This document shows positions 17,161 through 26,035 of a stretch of 64,000 nt of DNA, one piece after another. The translations under genes and the position numbers were made by a program. The DNA is from 66-474 sp964489055 (GTDB taxonomy: Bacteria > Pseudomonadota > Gammaproteobacteria > Xanthomonadales > Rhodanobacteraceae), in contig CAZAXF010000002.1 of NCBI GenBank assembly GCA_964489055.1, positions 62,001-126,000 on the forward strand. Direction: 5' to 3'. The notes beneath the pieces were generated by a model. It was not told where the DNA came from. It saw nothing but the letters and a program-made list of their open reading frames with translations, and searched no databases. Position 1 is the stretch's first letter, and every line of letters starts with the position of its first letter.

Positions 17161-19953
17161 ATGCGACTGACACGCGCGGGACTGGCCGGGTTGGCCCTGG
17201 TGGTCTGCGGCACGGCGCTCGCGGCCGCCGGAAACCCGTACGCGCGCGATCCCGGCCAGGCGATTGACAAGGCCTACACCGCGAAGATCGCGAAATACAC
17301 CACCGAGCCCTGGTTCAACACCCCGCTGACCGATTACCTGCCGGCCTCGGATACGGTGCCGACGCCCGAGGCCGTGCTGGGCGACGTGGCCGGCGCACCG
17401 AACATGCTGCCGTATTCGAAGGACGTGTACCGCTACTTCCGGATGCTGGCCAAGGCCAGCCCGCGGGTGAAGGTCTTCTCGATCGGCAGGACCGAGGAAG
17501 GCCGCGAGATGATCGCGGTGGCGATCGCCGACGAATCGCTGATCAAGGACCTTGACGCCAACAAGGCGCGGCTCGCGCAGCTGGCCGACCCGCGCAAGCT
17601 TGACATGGATGACACGAAGGCCGCCGCACTCATCCCGCAGACGCATCCGGTCTACTACATCACCGGCACCATCCATTCCACCGAAACCGGCGCGCCGACC
17701 GCGCTGATGGAGCTTGCCTACCGCCTTGCCGTCGACAACGCGCCCTACATCAAGACCATCCGTTCGCACGTCATCACCCTGATCACGCCGGTGGTCGAGG
17801 TCGACGGGCGCGACCGCATGGTCGACCTGTACCGCTGGCACCGCGCGCACCCGGGCGAGAATTACCCGCGCCTCATGTACTGGGGTCACTATGTCGCGCA
17901 TGACAACAACCGCGATGCGATGGCGGTGACGCTGGACCTGACCAAGCACGTCATGGACACCTATGTCGGCTGGCACGCGCAGGTGCTGCACGACCTTCAC
18001 GAGTCGGTGCCGTTCCTGTACGACAACACCGTGGGCGACGGTCCCTACAACGCCTGGATCGACCCGATCCTCACCAGCGAATGGCAGCAGATCGGCTGGA
18101 ACAACGTCGAGCAGTTGACCAGGCTGGGCCTGCCGGGCGTATTCACCCACGGGAAGTTCGACACCTGGAGCCCCGGCTATCTGATGTTCATCGCGGCGAT
18201 GCACAACGGCATCAGCCGCCTCTACGAGACCTTCGGCAACGGCGGCGCCGACACCGAGGAACGCATCCTCGACCCGGACGAATACGCGCGCGCCTGGTAC
18301 AAGCCCAATCCGCCGCTGCCGAAGGTGCTGTGGTCGCAGCGTGACAACAACAATTATGAGGAATCGGGCCTGCTGACGGCGCTGTACTACTTCGCGCAGA
18401 ACGATGAGCACTTCCTGGAGAACTTCTGGCTGAAGTCCAAGCGTTCGGTCGAAAAGCCGCAGCTTGCCGGGCCCGCGGCCTACGTGCTGACCGCCAGCGA
18501 CAAGCACCAGGGCGCGCAGATGCACCTGCTGCACACCCTGCACCTGCAACACGTCGAGATCAGCCGCGCCACCGCGCCGTTCACCGTGAAAGTCGCCGAC
18601 GACACGGAAGGGCATGCCGCGGGCAAAACGGGCAACAAATCCGGGAAAGCTGCGAAGGCCGGTGAGTCGCCGGATGCGGTGCCGCCGCGGGTCGCGACCG
18701 TCAAGCGCAGCTTCCCGGCGGGCAGCTGGATCATCCGCATGGACCAACCCTATTCGCGCATCGCCGACGCCTTGCTGGACCGGCAATACTGGGCGCCCGA
18801 CGATCCACAGAAGCATCCCTACGACGACACCGGCTGGTCGTTCGGCGACCTGTTCGGTGTGGACGTGGCACGGGTGGTCGACACCTCGGTATTGAAGGTG
18901 CCGATGCGCGAAGTGCAGGCCGGCTTCGACAAGCCCGCATTCTCGCTGGCATCGCTCGGCGTGACCGGGAAGGTGCCGCGCATCGCGCTGATGCACACCT
19001 GGCTTTCGACCCAGACCGAAGGCTGGTGGCGCATGGCGCTGGACAAGCTGCACGTGCCCTACGCCTACATCAGCACCCAGGACGTGGCGCGCGAAGCCGA
19101 CCTGCGTTCGAAGTACGACGTGATCCTGTTCGGCCCGGTCGGCGTCGGTGACCACACCCGCATGATCGTCGACGGCCTGCCGATGTACGGCAACCCGATG
19201 CCATGGCAGAAGACCGAACTCACGCCCAACCTCGGCGTGATCGACTCGACGCCCGATGTCCGCCCGGGCCTCGGCCCGTCGGGCGTGGCCAACCTGAAGA
19301 AATTCGTGGCCGAAGGCGGCCTGCTGGTGACTTCGGAAGACACCGCGCGCTTCGCGATCGACATCGGGCTTGCGCCCGGCGTGTCGGTGGCCAGGCCCGG
19401 CAACCTGCGTGTGGTCGGCAGCGTGTTGCGCGCCGAGCCTGTCGACAAGGCGAGTCCGGCGCTGGCCGGCTACGGCGATTCCTTCGCGCTGTACAGCTCG
19501 CAGGGCATGGCTTTTGACGTCGCCGACCAGACGATCGGCAATCGCGGCCTGGTTGCCGCGAAGGACTACCAGCGCCCGACCGGTCGCGGCGGTCCCGATG
19601 ATCCGGATGTCCCGGAAGGGCGGCCCTACCACGCGCCACCGCCGCTGCCGGAGGTGAAACCATGGCAGCCGGTGCCGCTGAACGCCGAGCAGGCCCGAAA
19701 CAACCCGTTCCTGATTCCGGAAGGCGCCCGCCCGAAGGTGCTGGTGCGCTGGGCCGACGCCGACAAGCTGCTGATCGCCGGGCTGCTGGAGAACGCCGGC
19801 GGCATGGCGGGCAGGGCCGCGGTGGTCGATGCCAGCTACGGCAAGGGCCACGTGCTGCTGTTCGCCAACAACCCGGTCTGGCGTGGCGAAACCATCGGCA
19901 GCTACCGGATGTTCTTCAACGCCATCACGCATTGTTCGTGCGATCGTCCCTGA
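17161..19953 (+). CDS. Secreted M14 family zinc metallopeptidase
   Basis: Encodes 930 residues from ATG at 17161 with AGGGCAGGGG upstream. Residues 1-23 are a signal peptide. The M14 zinc site is GTIHSTETG (H172 and E175), and a later LHDLHESVPF supplies the third histidine region. The long C-terminal half continues with ordered sequence (including IALMHTWLSTQTEGWWRMALDK) typical of large M14-like peptidases in Xanthomonadales. A Lys/Gly/Ala-rich linker around residues 480-505 separates two parts. It probably degrades peptides in the periplasm or outside the cell. It follows egtD by 97 bp and seems to be a separate unit. Confidence 0.88.
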   Translation: MRLTRAGLAGLALVVCGTALAAAGNPYARDPGQAIDKAYTAKIAKYTTEPWFNTPLTDYLPASDTVPTPEAVLGDVAGAPNMLPYSKDVYRYFRMLAKASPRVKVFSIGRTEEGREMIAVAIADESLIKDLDANKARLAQLADPRKLDMDDTKAAALIPQTHPVYYITGTIHSTETGAPTALMELAYRLAVDNAPYIKTIRSHVITLITPVVEVDGRDRMVDLYRWHRAHPGENYPRLMYWGHYVAHDNNRDAMAVTLDLTKHVMDTYVGWHAQVLHDLHESVPFLYDNTVGDGPYNAWIDPILTSEWQQIGWNNVEQLTRLGLPGVFTHGKFDTWSPGYLMFIAAMHNGISRLYETFGNGGADTEERILDPDEYARAWYKPNPPLPKVLWSQRDNNNYEESGLLTALYYFAQNDEHFLENFWLKSKRSVEKPQLAGPAAYVLTASDKHQGAQMHLLHTLHLQHVEISRATAPFTVKVADDTEGHAAGKTGNKSGKAAKAGESPDAVPPRVATVKRSFPAGSWIIRMDQPYSRIADALLDRQYWAPDDPQKHPYDDTGWSFGDLFGVDVARVVDTSVLKVPMREVQAGFDKPAFSLASLGVTGKVPRIALMHTWLSTQTEGWWRMALDKLHVPYAYISTQDVAREADLRSKYDVILFGPVGVGDHTRMIVDGLPMYGNPMPWQKTELTPNLGVIDSTPDVRPGLGPSGVANLKKFVAEGGLLVTSEDTARFAIDIGLAPGVSVARPGNLRVVGSVLRAEPVDKASPALAGYGDSFALYSSQGMAFDVADQTIGNRGLVAAKDYQRPTGRGGPDDPDVPEGRPYHAPPPLPEVKPWQPVPLNAEQARNNPFLIPEGARPKVLVRWADADKLLIAGLLENAGGMAGRAAVVDASYGKGHVLLFANNPVWRGETIGSYRMFFNAITHCSCDRP

Positions 19954-20083
19954 TCGCGGCGCCCCGGGGCCGGCGTGCTGACGCGACGTCCCCCGCCCAT
20001 GGAAGTCCGGAACGGTCTTCCCCGGCCTGACTGTTCACCACAGCCGCTCCGCATGCGGCAATTCACAAAAGGAAGATCCGCAT

Positions 20084-20386
20084 ATGGAACCACGCCGCTG
20101 GCTGCCTTATCGACACATGCAAAGTCGCCACCTGGGGCTGGCGCTGGCCACCGCGCGGGTGATCGCGTGGATCGGCATGCTGCTGGTCGCCGCAGGGGTC
20201 GCCTACGGAATCGCCTCGGCCATCAAGGGCCCCGCGGGCGGCTTTGTGACGCTGGCGCTGGGCATGGTGATCGGCCTGATCGGCTACGGCCTGGCGGCGC
20301 TGGTCGTCAGCGGGGCCCTGGCCGCCCTGGTCGGAATCGAGGAAAACCTGCGCCGCGGCAACGAGCGCGACGGCCCGGCTGCGTGA
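20084..20386 (+). CDS. Small two-helix membrane protein
   Basis: Encodes 100 residues with GGAAG upstream of ATG at 20084. Two hydrophobic segments (about 25-47 and 52-82, the second glycine-rich) are joined by a short loop (SAIKGPAGG), and the C-terminus is charged and cytoplasm-like. Function unknown. It stands alone between the M14 peptidase and the cold-shock gene. Confidence 0.6.
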   Translation: MEPRRWLPYRHMQSRHLGLALATARVIAWIGMLLVAAGVAYGIASAIKGPAGGFVTLALGMVIGLIGYGLAALVVSGALAALVGIEENLRRGNERDGPAA

Positions 20387-20440
20387 ACGGGCCCGGTCCG
20401 GCCTCGGCGGGAGCACTGGCGCCGCGGGGCAAAACTCCTG

Positions 20441-20610
20441 TACGATCCCGACCGCTGAGTTAGCCAAACCGTCGGGGGGTGGTTTGTTTGGGGCCGGTTG
20501 CTGACCGTTTGACGATCGCATCGCTGTCTTCACTCTCGCTAGTCAGTGCTTCACGTTGCGCACGCGAGTGCGCTGTTTTTGTCAACCAATCGAGTAGCAA
20601 GGAGTCAGTC
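20441..20610 (+). promoter_or_regulatory. Probable promoter and long structured 5' leader of the cold-shock gene
   Basis: A -10-like TACGAT lies at 20441-20446 without a good -35. About 160 nt follow before the coding start, long for this window but typical for csp mRNAs, whose leaders refold with temperature. CAAACC (20465-20470) can pair with GGTTTG (20481-20486) around a G-rich loop. Thermosensing is inferred from the family, not shown. Confidence 0.4.
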
Positions 20611-20820
20611 ATGTCGGAGCGTCAAACCGGCACAGTAAAGTGGTTCAACGATGCAAAGGGCTTTGGTTTCATCAGCCGTGAAAACGGTGAAGACGTGTTC
20701 GTGCATTTCCGCGCGATCGTCGGCACCGGGTTCAAGTCGCTGCAGGAAGGCCAGAAGGTCACCTTCAACGTGATCCAGGGTCCCAAGGGCCTGCAGGCCG
20801 ACCAGGTCCAGCCCGCCTGA
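20611..20820 (+). CDS. Cold-shock domain protein (CspA family)
   Basis: Encodes 69 residues with AAGGAG upstream. The single cold-shock domain has both RNA-binding motifs: KGFGFI (RNP1) and VFVHF (RNP2). Members bind single-stranded RNA or DNA and melt mRNA structure at low temperature or under stress. It is flanked by a long leader and a strong terminator, so it is monocistronic. Confidence 0.95.
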   Translation: MSERQTGTVKWFNDAKGFGFISRENGEDVFVHFRAIVGTGFKSLQEGQKVTFNVIQGPKGLQADQVQPA

Positions 20821-20843
20821 ACCATTGTTGTCATCGAAACAGG

Positions 20844-20875
20844 AAAAACCCCGCGGTGATGCGGGGTTTTTCTTT
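20844..20875 (+). terminator. Rho-independent terminator of the cold-shock gene
   Basis: AAAAACCCCGC and GCGGGGTTTTT form a perfect stem around GGTGAT, followed by TCTTTG. It begins 23 nt after the csp stop codon. Confidence 0.93.
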
Positions 20876-20939
20876 GTGCATCCGAAGCCACGCGCCGCGG
20901 GGCGTGGCAGGCAACCGCCAAGGGTGCGATGATGCGCCC

Positions 20940-21236
20940 ATGTACGCGAACTTCCGCGAGTTCTACCCGTTCTATCTCAGCGAGCACACCGACCGCCGCT
21001 GCCGGCGCATGCATTTTCTCGGTTCCAGCCTGGTGATCGCGTCTTTCGTCGTGGCCATCGTCACCTGGAATCCGTGGTGGTTGATTGCGGCCCCGCTGTG
21101 CGGCTACGGCTGCGCGTGGATCGGGCATTTCATGTTCGAGCGCAACAAGCCCGCGACCTTCCGGCATCCCGTCTACAGCTTCATGGGCGACTGGGTGATG
21201 TTCGCGCAGATCCTGCGTGGACGGATCAGGTTTTGA
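20940..21236 (+). CDS. DUF962/Mpo1-like membrane protein
   Basis: Encodes 98 residues from ATG at 20940. It has the family pattern of an N-terminal FYPFYLSEHTDRRCRRMHFLG, two hydrophobic segments, then WIGHFMFERNKPATFRHP. Yeast Mpo1 of this family is an iron-dependent dioxygenase that shortens 2-hydroxy fatty acids; the His residues in EHTDRRCRRMH and GHFMFE match its proposed metal ligands. A role in 2-hydroxy fatty acid breakdown is therefore plausible. It ends 19 bp before tcdA and may be cotranscribed with it. Confidence 0.8.
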   Translation: MYANFREFYPFYLSEHTDRRCRRMHFLGSSLVIASFVVAIVTWNPWWLIAAPLCGYGCAWIGHFMFERNKPATFRHPVYSFMGDWVMFAQILRGRIRF

Positions 21237-21255
21237 GCTGCGTTATCCTTCGGCG

Positions 21256-22032
21256 ATGACCGATCCACGTTTCGCCGGCATCGAGCGGCTGTATGGCGCC
21301 GGCAGCCTGGCGTGCCTGGCGGACGCGCACGTGGCGGTGATCGGGCTGGGCGGGGTCGGCTCCTGGGCTGCCGAGGCGCTGGCGCGCAGCGGCGTGGGCC
21401 GTCTCACCCTCATCGATGCCGACGAGGTGTGTGTAACCAACACCAACCGGCAACTGCACACGCTGGTCGACACGCTCGGCAAGCCCAAGGTCGCGGTGAT
21501 GGCCGACCGCCTGCGCGGCGTGGGTCCCGACCTCGTGGTCGAGGCGGTCGAACGCTTCGTGACGCCGGCGAACCTTGCCGAATCGCTGGAGCGCGGCTTC
21601 GACCTGGTGCTCGATGCCTGCGATGCCTTCCGCGTGAAGGTGGAAATGACCGCCTGGTGCCGGCGCCACAAGCTGCCACTCATCGTGTGCGGATCGGCCG
21701 GCGGCCGTACCGATCCCACGCAGATCCGGATCCGCGACCTCTCGCGCACCGAGCACGACGCGCTGCTGGGCCTGATGCGCCGCAAGCTGCGCCAGGAATT
21801 CGGGTTTCCTTCCAATCGCGACCGCTACTTCGGCGTGCCGGCGGTGTACTCGCTGGAAAACGTGCGCTATCCCCAGGCCGATGGCAGCGTATGCGGCACG
21901 CGTCCCGCGGGCGGTGAGTCATTGAAGCTCGATTGCGGCGGCGGACTGGGCGCCGCCACCCACGTCACCGGCGCCTTCGCGTTCGCGGCCGTCGCGCGCG
22001 CACTGCAGATGCTGTTGAAGGCCAGGGCCTGA
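21256..22032 (+). CDS. tcdA: tRNA threonylcarbamoyladenosine dehydratase
   Basis: Encodes 258 residues, an E1-like/ThiF-fold protein. The ATP-binding motif is GLGGVGSW (about 32-39), followed by LIDADEVCVTNTNRQ and the dinucleotide-region DACDAFRVK. TcdA (formerly CsdL/YgdL) cyclises t6A37 of tRNAs to ct6A using ATP. The start at ATG 21256 is favoured by homology; the upstream in-frame extension from 21217 overlaps the previous gene. Confidence 0.93.
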   Translation: MTDPRFAGIERLYGAGSLACLADAHVAVIGLGGVGSWAAEALARSGVGRLTLIDADEVCVTNTNRQLHTLVDTLGKPKVAVMADRLRGVGPDLVVEAVERFVTPANLAESLERGFDLVLDACDAFRVKVEMTAWCRRHKLPLIVCGSAGGRTDPTQIRIRDLSRTEHDALLGLMRRKLRQEFGFPSNRDRYFGVPAVYSLENVRYPQADGSVCGTRPAGGESLKLDCGGGLGAATHVTGAFAFAAVARALQMLLKARA

Positions 22033-22089
22033 TCGGCGCGCGTCGCACCTGGTTGCCCGGGATCAACCCTGGCCACGCGGCGCCGCGGG

Positions 22090-22881
22090 TCACGCCTCGT
22101 CCAGGAACAGCCGCCGTGCGTTGCGGGTGGTTGCCCGTGCGAGCTCGGCCGGATCCTGGCCACGCAGGGCTGCCACGTGCTGCAAAACCTCGACCAGGAA
22201 TGCCGGTTCGTTGCGCTGCCCCCTGTGCGCCGCACCCGGCTGGTCGGGGGCATCGGTTTCCAGCAGCAGGCTTTCGACGGGCAGGGTGGCGACCGTTCGC
22301 CGCAGTCGTCGTGCACGCTCGTGGGTCACCGGCCCGCCGATCCCGACATGGAAACCGAGTTCGCGAAGCTGGCGTGCCTGTTCCGCACTGCCGGAAAAAC
22401 TGTGCACCACGCCGCGCAGCGGCTTGCCAAACCGGCGCAGCTCCAGGATCATCGCCTCGAACGCCCGCCGGGCGTGCAGGACCAGCGGCAGGTCGAAACG
22501 CGAAGCGATGCCGAACTGGCCGCGCAGCAGGCGCAGTTGCCGGCCGCGGTCGAGGCCTGCATCGAAATGATCCAGCCCGCATTCGCCCACCGCCACCGCC
22601 GGGTGCGTGCCGAGCCAGTCTTCGAGCCGTTCCAGGTCACTGTCCGCGTGCTCGTCCAGGTAGCACGGGTGCAGCCCGTAGGCTGCATGCAGGCCCGACC
22701 GGGACGCGCACATGGCGTGCAGCTTCGGCCACGATGCCGCGCTGACCGCGGGAACCAGGATTTCCCGGACGCCCGCCGCGCGCGCATCGTGCAGCACCTG
22801 TTCACGATCGGCATCGAATGCCGACGCGTCAAGATGCGCGTGGCTGTCGAACAGGTGGAGATCCGGGCAGGTGGCGGACAT
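22090..22881 (-). CDS. TatD family metal-dependent hydrolase
   Basis: Encodes 263 residues. The metal-binding residues of the TIM-barrel TatD family are present: FDSHAHLD, VGECGLDHF, LVLHARRAFE, VVHSFSG and LLETDAP. Family members have 3'-5' exonuclease and/or D-aminoacyl-tRNA deacylase activity. The start MSATCPD at 22881 lacks a strong ribosome binding site. It is convergent with tcdA (57-bp gap) and divergent from the glycine-zipper lipoprotein gene. Confidence 0.9.
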   Translation of the reverse strand: MSATCPDLHLFDSHAHLDASAFDADREQVLHDARAAGVREILVPAVSAASWPKLHAMCASRSGLHAAYGLHPCYLDEHADSDLERLEDWLGTHPAVAVGECGLDHFDAGLDRGRQLRLLRGQFGIASRFDLPLVLHARRAFEAMILELRRFGKPLRGVVHSFSGSAEQARQLRELGFHVGIGGPVTHERARRLRRTVATLPVESLLLETDAPDQPGAAHRGQRNEPAFLVEVLQHVAALRGQDPAELARATTRNARRLFLDEA

Positions 22882-22991
22882 TGTAGTAGCCTGAACGGGA
22901 ATACTGGATGGCCGGCGTCCGTTGACGCTGTGTTCATTGTCGGGTTGATTGAATCGAATCGCCACACGATCGAACGGATCGGGAGAACAGC

Positions 22992-23696
22992 ATGAACGGG
23001 AATACAGCATTGACCAACGCGGTGCGTGTTTCGCTGGGCGTGTTGCTGGCCGTGTCGCTGGCCGCATGCTCGAACGGCAACAACCAGGGCCAGCCGCAGG
23101 GTGCCAATACCCCGGCCAACCTGGCGCTGACGACCTCGGCGGCGCCTGCGCAGCAGCCGCTGCAGAACGGCGCCGATGGCCAGACACCGGCCCAGCAGGC
23201 CGGTGCGGCACAACCGCAGTTCGCGAAAGTCGTGGCGGTGACCCCGGTGACCCGGACCACCACCACCAGCAAGCCGCGCCAGGTGTGCCGGGACGAGCAG
23301 GTCGCGGTACCCGAACATTACAAGGACAAGAACCAGATCGGCGGCGCCGTGGTCGGCGGCCTGGTTGGCGCACTGGCTGGCCACCAGGTTGGTGGCGGCA
23401 AGGGCAAGACGCTCGCGACCATCGCCGGTGCGGCCGGCGGGGCCTATGCCGGCCATGAGATCCAGAAACACCACCAGGAAAACAACCGCACCAGGATGGA
23501 AACCCGCAACGTGTGCCACACGGTCGAGGACAAGACGACCAAGACCACCACGGTCGGGTATGACGTGACCTACAGCCTCAATGGCGAGACCGGCCACGTG
23601 CGCATGGACCACAACCCCGGCGTCGGCACCGGCCTGCCCGTGAAGGACGGGGTCGTGGTTGCAGGCGGAACCCAGAAGGGCAACTACTACCGGTAA
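22992..23696 (+). CDS. Glycine-zipper 2TM lipoprotein (first of tandem pair)
   Basis: Encodes 234 residues with GGGAG before ATG at 22992. A lipobox (SLAAC, Cys about residue 25) marks it as a lipoprotein. A low-complexity Gln/Ala/Pro stretch follows, then the glycine-zipper region IGGAVVGGLVGALAGHQVGGG and GAAGGAYAGHEIQK. The two Cys in VCRDEQV and VCHTVED flank this region. Related SlyB/OsmB-type proteins sit in the outer membrane and respond to envelope stress. It is followed 35 bp later by a shorter relative, so the pair is likely an operon. Confidence 0.85.
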   Translation: MNGNTALTNAVRVSLGVLLAVSLAACSNGNNQGQPQGANTPANLALTTSAAPAQQPLQNGADGQTPAQQAGAAQPQFAKVVAVTPVTRTTTTSKPRQVCRDEQVAVPEHYKDKNQIGGAVVGGLVGALAGHQVGGGKGKTLATIAGAAGGAYAGHEIQKHHQENNRTRMETRNVCHTVEDKTTKTTTVGYDVTYSLNGETGHVRMDHNPGVGTGLPVKDGVVVAGGTQKGNYYR

Positions 23697-23731
23697 GACC
23701 CTGCGGCAACGACGGGTCAAGGAGAAGCCTC

Positions 23732-24250
23732 ATGTCCAGACCAATTCCTGCAACAGGCGGCGCGCTGCGCGCGGCGGCACTGCTGGTGTGCATCGCGGCG
23801 GCGGCACTGCTGCTGGCGGCTTGCGCACCGGCGTACAACAGCCGGCCGGGCGGTTACTACGGCGGGCAACCCCCGGGCTACCAGGGGCGCGGCGACGCCC
23901 GCTGCTACCAGGGCTGCGGTTACGTCCGGGAAATCCAGGAAGTGCGCCTGCGCGGCCACAACGAGCAGGGCGCGGTGCTGGGTACCGTGATCGGCGCCGT
24001 CGTCGGTGGCGTGCTCGGACACCAGGTCGGCGGCGGCAAGGGCAAGAAGGCCGCCACCGTGGCCGGCGCGGTTGCCGGGGGTTTCGCCGGGCATGCGGTC
24101 GGCGAACGCGCCGGCGGCCAGCGCGACGGCTGGCAGATCGTGGTCCAGCTGCAGAGCGGCCGCTACGCCACGGTCACCCAGCGCGAGCGGCCGCAGGTAC
24201 GCGTCGGCGATTACGTCATGATCCGGAACGACCGCGTCTACCGTTACTGA
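23732..24250 (+). CDS. Glycine-zipper 2TM lipoprotein, SlyB-like (second of tandem pair)
   Basis: Encodes 172 residues with AAGGAG before ATG at 23732. The lipobox LLAAC lies near residue 31. A Tyr/Gly/Pro-rich stretch and CYQGCGYVREIQEVR precede the glycine zipper (VIGAVVGGVLGHQVGGGKG, then AGAVAGGFAGHAVGE). The C-terminal domain (WQIVVQLQSGRYATVTQ to the end) matches the SlyB-type end. It shares the GHQVGGGKGKK region with the upstream gene and probably arose by duplication. Confidence 0.87.
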   Translation: MSRPIPATGGALRAAALLVCIAAAALLLAACAPAYNSRPGGYYGGQPPGYQGRGDARCYQGCGYVREIQEVRLRGHNEQGAVLGTVIGAVVGGVLGHQVGGGKGKKAATVAGAVAGGFAGHAVGERAGGQRDGWQIVVQLQSGRYATVTQRERPQVRVGDYVMIRNDRVYRY

Positions 24251-24275
24251 GCGGCGTCACGCAACGGCCGCACCC

Positions 24276-24310
24276 ACGGAGCCCTCCGGCCGGAGGGCTC
24301 CGTTGTTTTT
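24276..24310 (+). terminator. Strong terminator after the lipoprotein pair
   Basis: ACGGAGCCCTCCGG and CCGGAGGGCTCCGT form an uninterrupted 28-bp palindrome followed by TGTTTTT. It lies between convergent genes and may serve mainly the plus-strand operon. Confidence 0.92.
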
Positions 24311-24331
24311 CGGGTCGCGCCCGGGTGGGCG

Positions 24332-24763
24332 TCAGTCGACGGCGTAGAACTCGTGGTCGCCGATGGTCGCGATCGGGTTCTTGGCCCAGGCGGCCGTCGA
24401 GCCCAGCCGGATGAAGTGGTTGGCGCCGGGCACCACCAGCTTGCGCTCGGAAGCGGGCTCGTTCCAGATCGCGATGGCCTCGCCGGCGATCTTCCAGGCC
24501 TTGTTCCATGCCGACAGGTTGTCGATGGGGTAATCCTTCGGGGTGGTGGTCAACGCGAACTGGTACGGTGCCGTGACCACTTCGCATACGGTCTTGCCGT
24601 AGCGGCCCATTTCCAGACGGTCGAGCGCCACCTCGGCCACGGCCAACTGGCCGCGGGTAGGCTGGCTGCGGGCCTCCAGGTACACGGTGGCTGCCAGACA
24701 GGTTTGATCGGCGACCGGCCGCGGCAGCAGCGCGATCATGCCGAGCAGAAAGCCCAGAGTCAT
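24332..24763 (-). CDS. SleB-type cell wall hydrolase (Hydrolase_2 family)
   Basis: Encodes 143 residues from ATG at 24763 with GGAGAAG upstream. A short hydrophobic N-terminus (MTLGFLLGMIALLP) may export it. The domain has the SleB pattern: TVYLEARSQPTRGQLAVAEV with the catalytic Glu, VCEVVTAPYQFAL, and a C-terminal GANHF. These enzymes are peptidoglycan lytic transglycosylases. In contrast to spore SleB it has no peptidoglycan-binding domain. Orientation is convergent with the lipoprotein operon. Confidence 0.82.
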   Translation of the reverse strand: MTLGFLLGMIALLPRPVADQTCLAATVYLEARSQPTRGQLAVAEVALDRLEMGRYGKTVCEVVTAPYQFALTTTPKDYPIDNLSAWNKAWKIAGEAIAIWNEPASERKLVVPGANHFIRLGSTAAWAKNPIATIGDHEFYAVD

Positions 24764-25110
24764 CGAGTCTTCTCCTTGCATGCACGGCGCCACATGCCGA
24801 ACCGGGCCGGCATCTGGCGATGGAACACGGTGGGCGGACATTGCCGCACCGCAGGTTGACAGTCGTTGGCGGAAAACCGCGAACGGTCACCGGCACGTCG
24901 CGCCGGGACCCCGGTACTGCACAACACCAACAGTTTCAGGCAATCGGCATGGCCGACATTGCACGTGGTGCGGAACCTCCGGACCACGCGAAGCCCCGGC
25001 GTTTGCTGGCCGGGTTGCGAAAACTGCGCGCAGGGTAAGCGCTGGTCGCTGCCCGCGCAAGTGCCCAAATGTGAACAATGTGTGCCAAAAATCGGGCGTT
25101 CAGATGGCAG
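24764..25110. other. Intergenic region, GC falling toward ygfZ
   Basis: About 350 bp with no convincing gene; short frames here lack ribosome binding sites. From about 25060 the base composition becomes clearly AT-rich and stays so into the 3' end of ygfZ. No repeat or terminator stands out. Confidence 0.35.
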
Positions 25111-25920
25111 TTAGGTATCGAAACTTGCGTTAATTCTGTAAACATTTTCCATGATATTGATTTCATTGTGAATATCTGTAGTCACGATGGCCAGGGCGTC
25201 ACAAGTTCCCGTGTCCGTCACCGCGTCGAGCACGGTCGCCTCGACACGGCCGTCCTGGCCCCGGAACGTGCCCGGCGCCAGCGCGGCGCTGCCCTGGAGA
25301 TGGCACAGCCGACTCTTGTGGCCGCCGCGAAAATGCAGCCTGGCGGCGATTTCCTGGCCCGGATAACAGCCTTTCCGGAAACAGATGGCGCCCAGGCGCT
25401 CCAGGCCCAGCGCCTGCGGCAGGAAGCGGGCCTGGCCGTCGCGGGGCAGGGTGGGCCAGCCCGCGCGGATGTCATGCAGGCGCCATGTGTCCCGCGCGGC
25501 CGCATCGATGGCTGGCTGCGATTGCGGTGCCTCGAGACGCAGGCTGCGCGGTCCCAGCCCCAGGAGCAACGCGTCGCCATCCCGGTGCAGCGAGCCCATG
25601 GCCTGCGCGCCGCCGGCACGGACGGTGAAGTGGCACGCACCCAGCGTGGCCTTGCTGCGCAGCAGGTAGCGCGCCAGTGCAGTGCGTACAGCCTCGACAT
25701 CACCGCCACGCAGCAGGGCCAGCAGCCGTCCCTCGCCGGCATCCACCAACTGCATCAGCGCCTGCACCCGACCCTGCGGCGTCAGCCACGCGTTCCATTG
25801 CCATTGCATCGGCCCCAGCCGTTCGACGTCGCCCGAGAATTGCGTTTGCGCAAACGCGCGCGCGTCGGGGCCCTCGATCGTGATGCAGTCGGCCTGGCCG
25901 ATGACGGGAAGCGTTGGCAT
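25111..25920 (-). CDS. ygfZ: YgfZ/GcvT-domain folate-binding protein
   Basis: Encodes 269 residues from ATG at 25920 (MPTLPVIGQ); ATGs at 25953 and 26019 are alternatives and none has a good ribosome binding site. The signature KGCYPGQEIAAR identifies the YgfZ family, whose Cys is essential; the N-terminal QFSGDVERLGPMQWQWNAWLTPQGRV is typical. YgfZ helps maintain or repair Fe-S enzymes in a tetrahydrofolate-dependent way. It is divergent from the succinate dehydrogenase operon, fittingly, since that contains Fe-S subunits. The last 25 or so residues are encoded by unusually AT-rich DNA and do not look like the usual C-terminus. Confidence 0.88.
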   Translation of the reverse strand: MPTLPVIGQADCITIEGPDARAFAQTQFSGDVERLGPMQWQWNAWLTPQGRVQALMQLVDAGEGRLLALLRGGDVEAVRTALARYLLRSKATLGACHFTVRAGGAQAMGSLHRDGDALLLGLGPRSLRLEAPQSQPAIDAAARDTWRLHDIRAGWPTLPRDGQARFLPQALGLERLGAICFRKGCYPGQEIAARLHFRGGHKSRLCHLQGSAALAPGTFRGQDGRVEATVLDAVTDTGTCDALAIVTTDIHNEINIMENVYRINASFDT

Positions 25921-26035
25921 GGAAGACCCGGTGGTGGCTTGTGCGTGGTGCATGGACTTCGACGATTCTGTGTGCGGCGGTTCGATCGGTGCAACAATGC
26001 GCTCTTCATCGATTCGCATTCGGGGGTACAGGCAA

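Noticed and set aside
17122..19932. Long minus-strand frame opposite the M14 peptidase
   Set aside because: Shadow of a clear gene with catalytic motifs on the plus strand.
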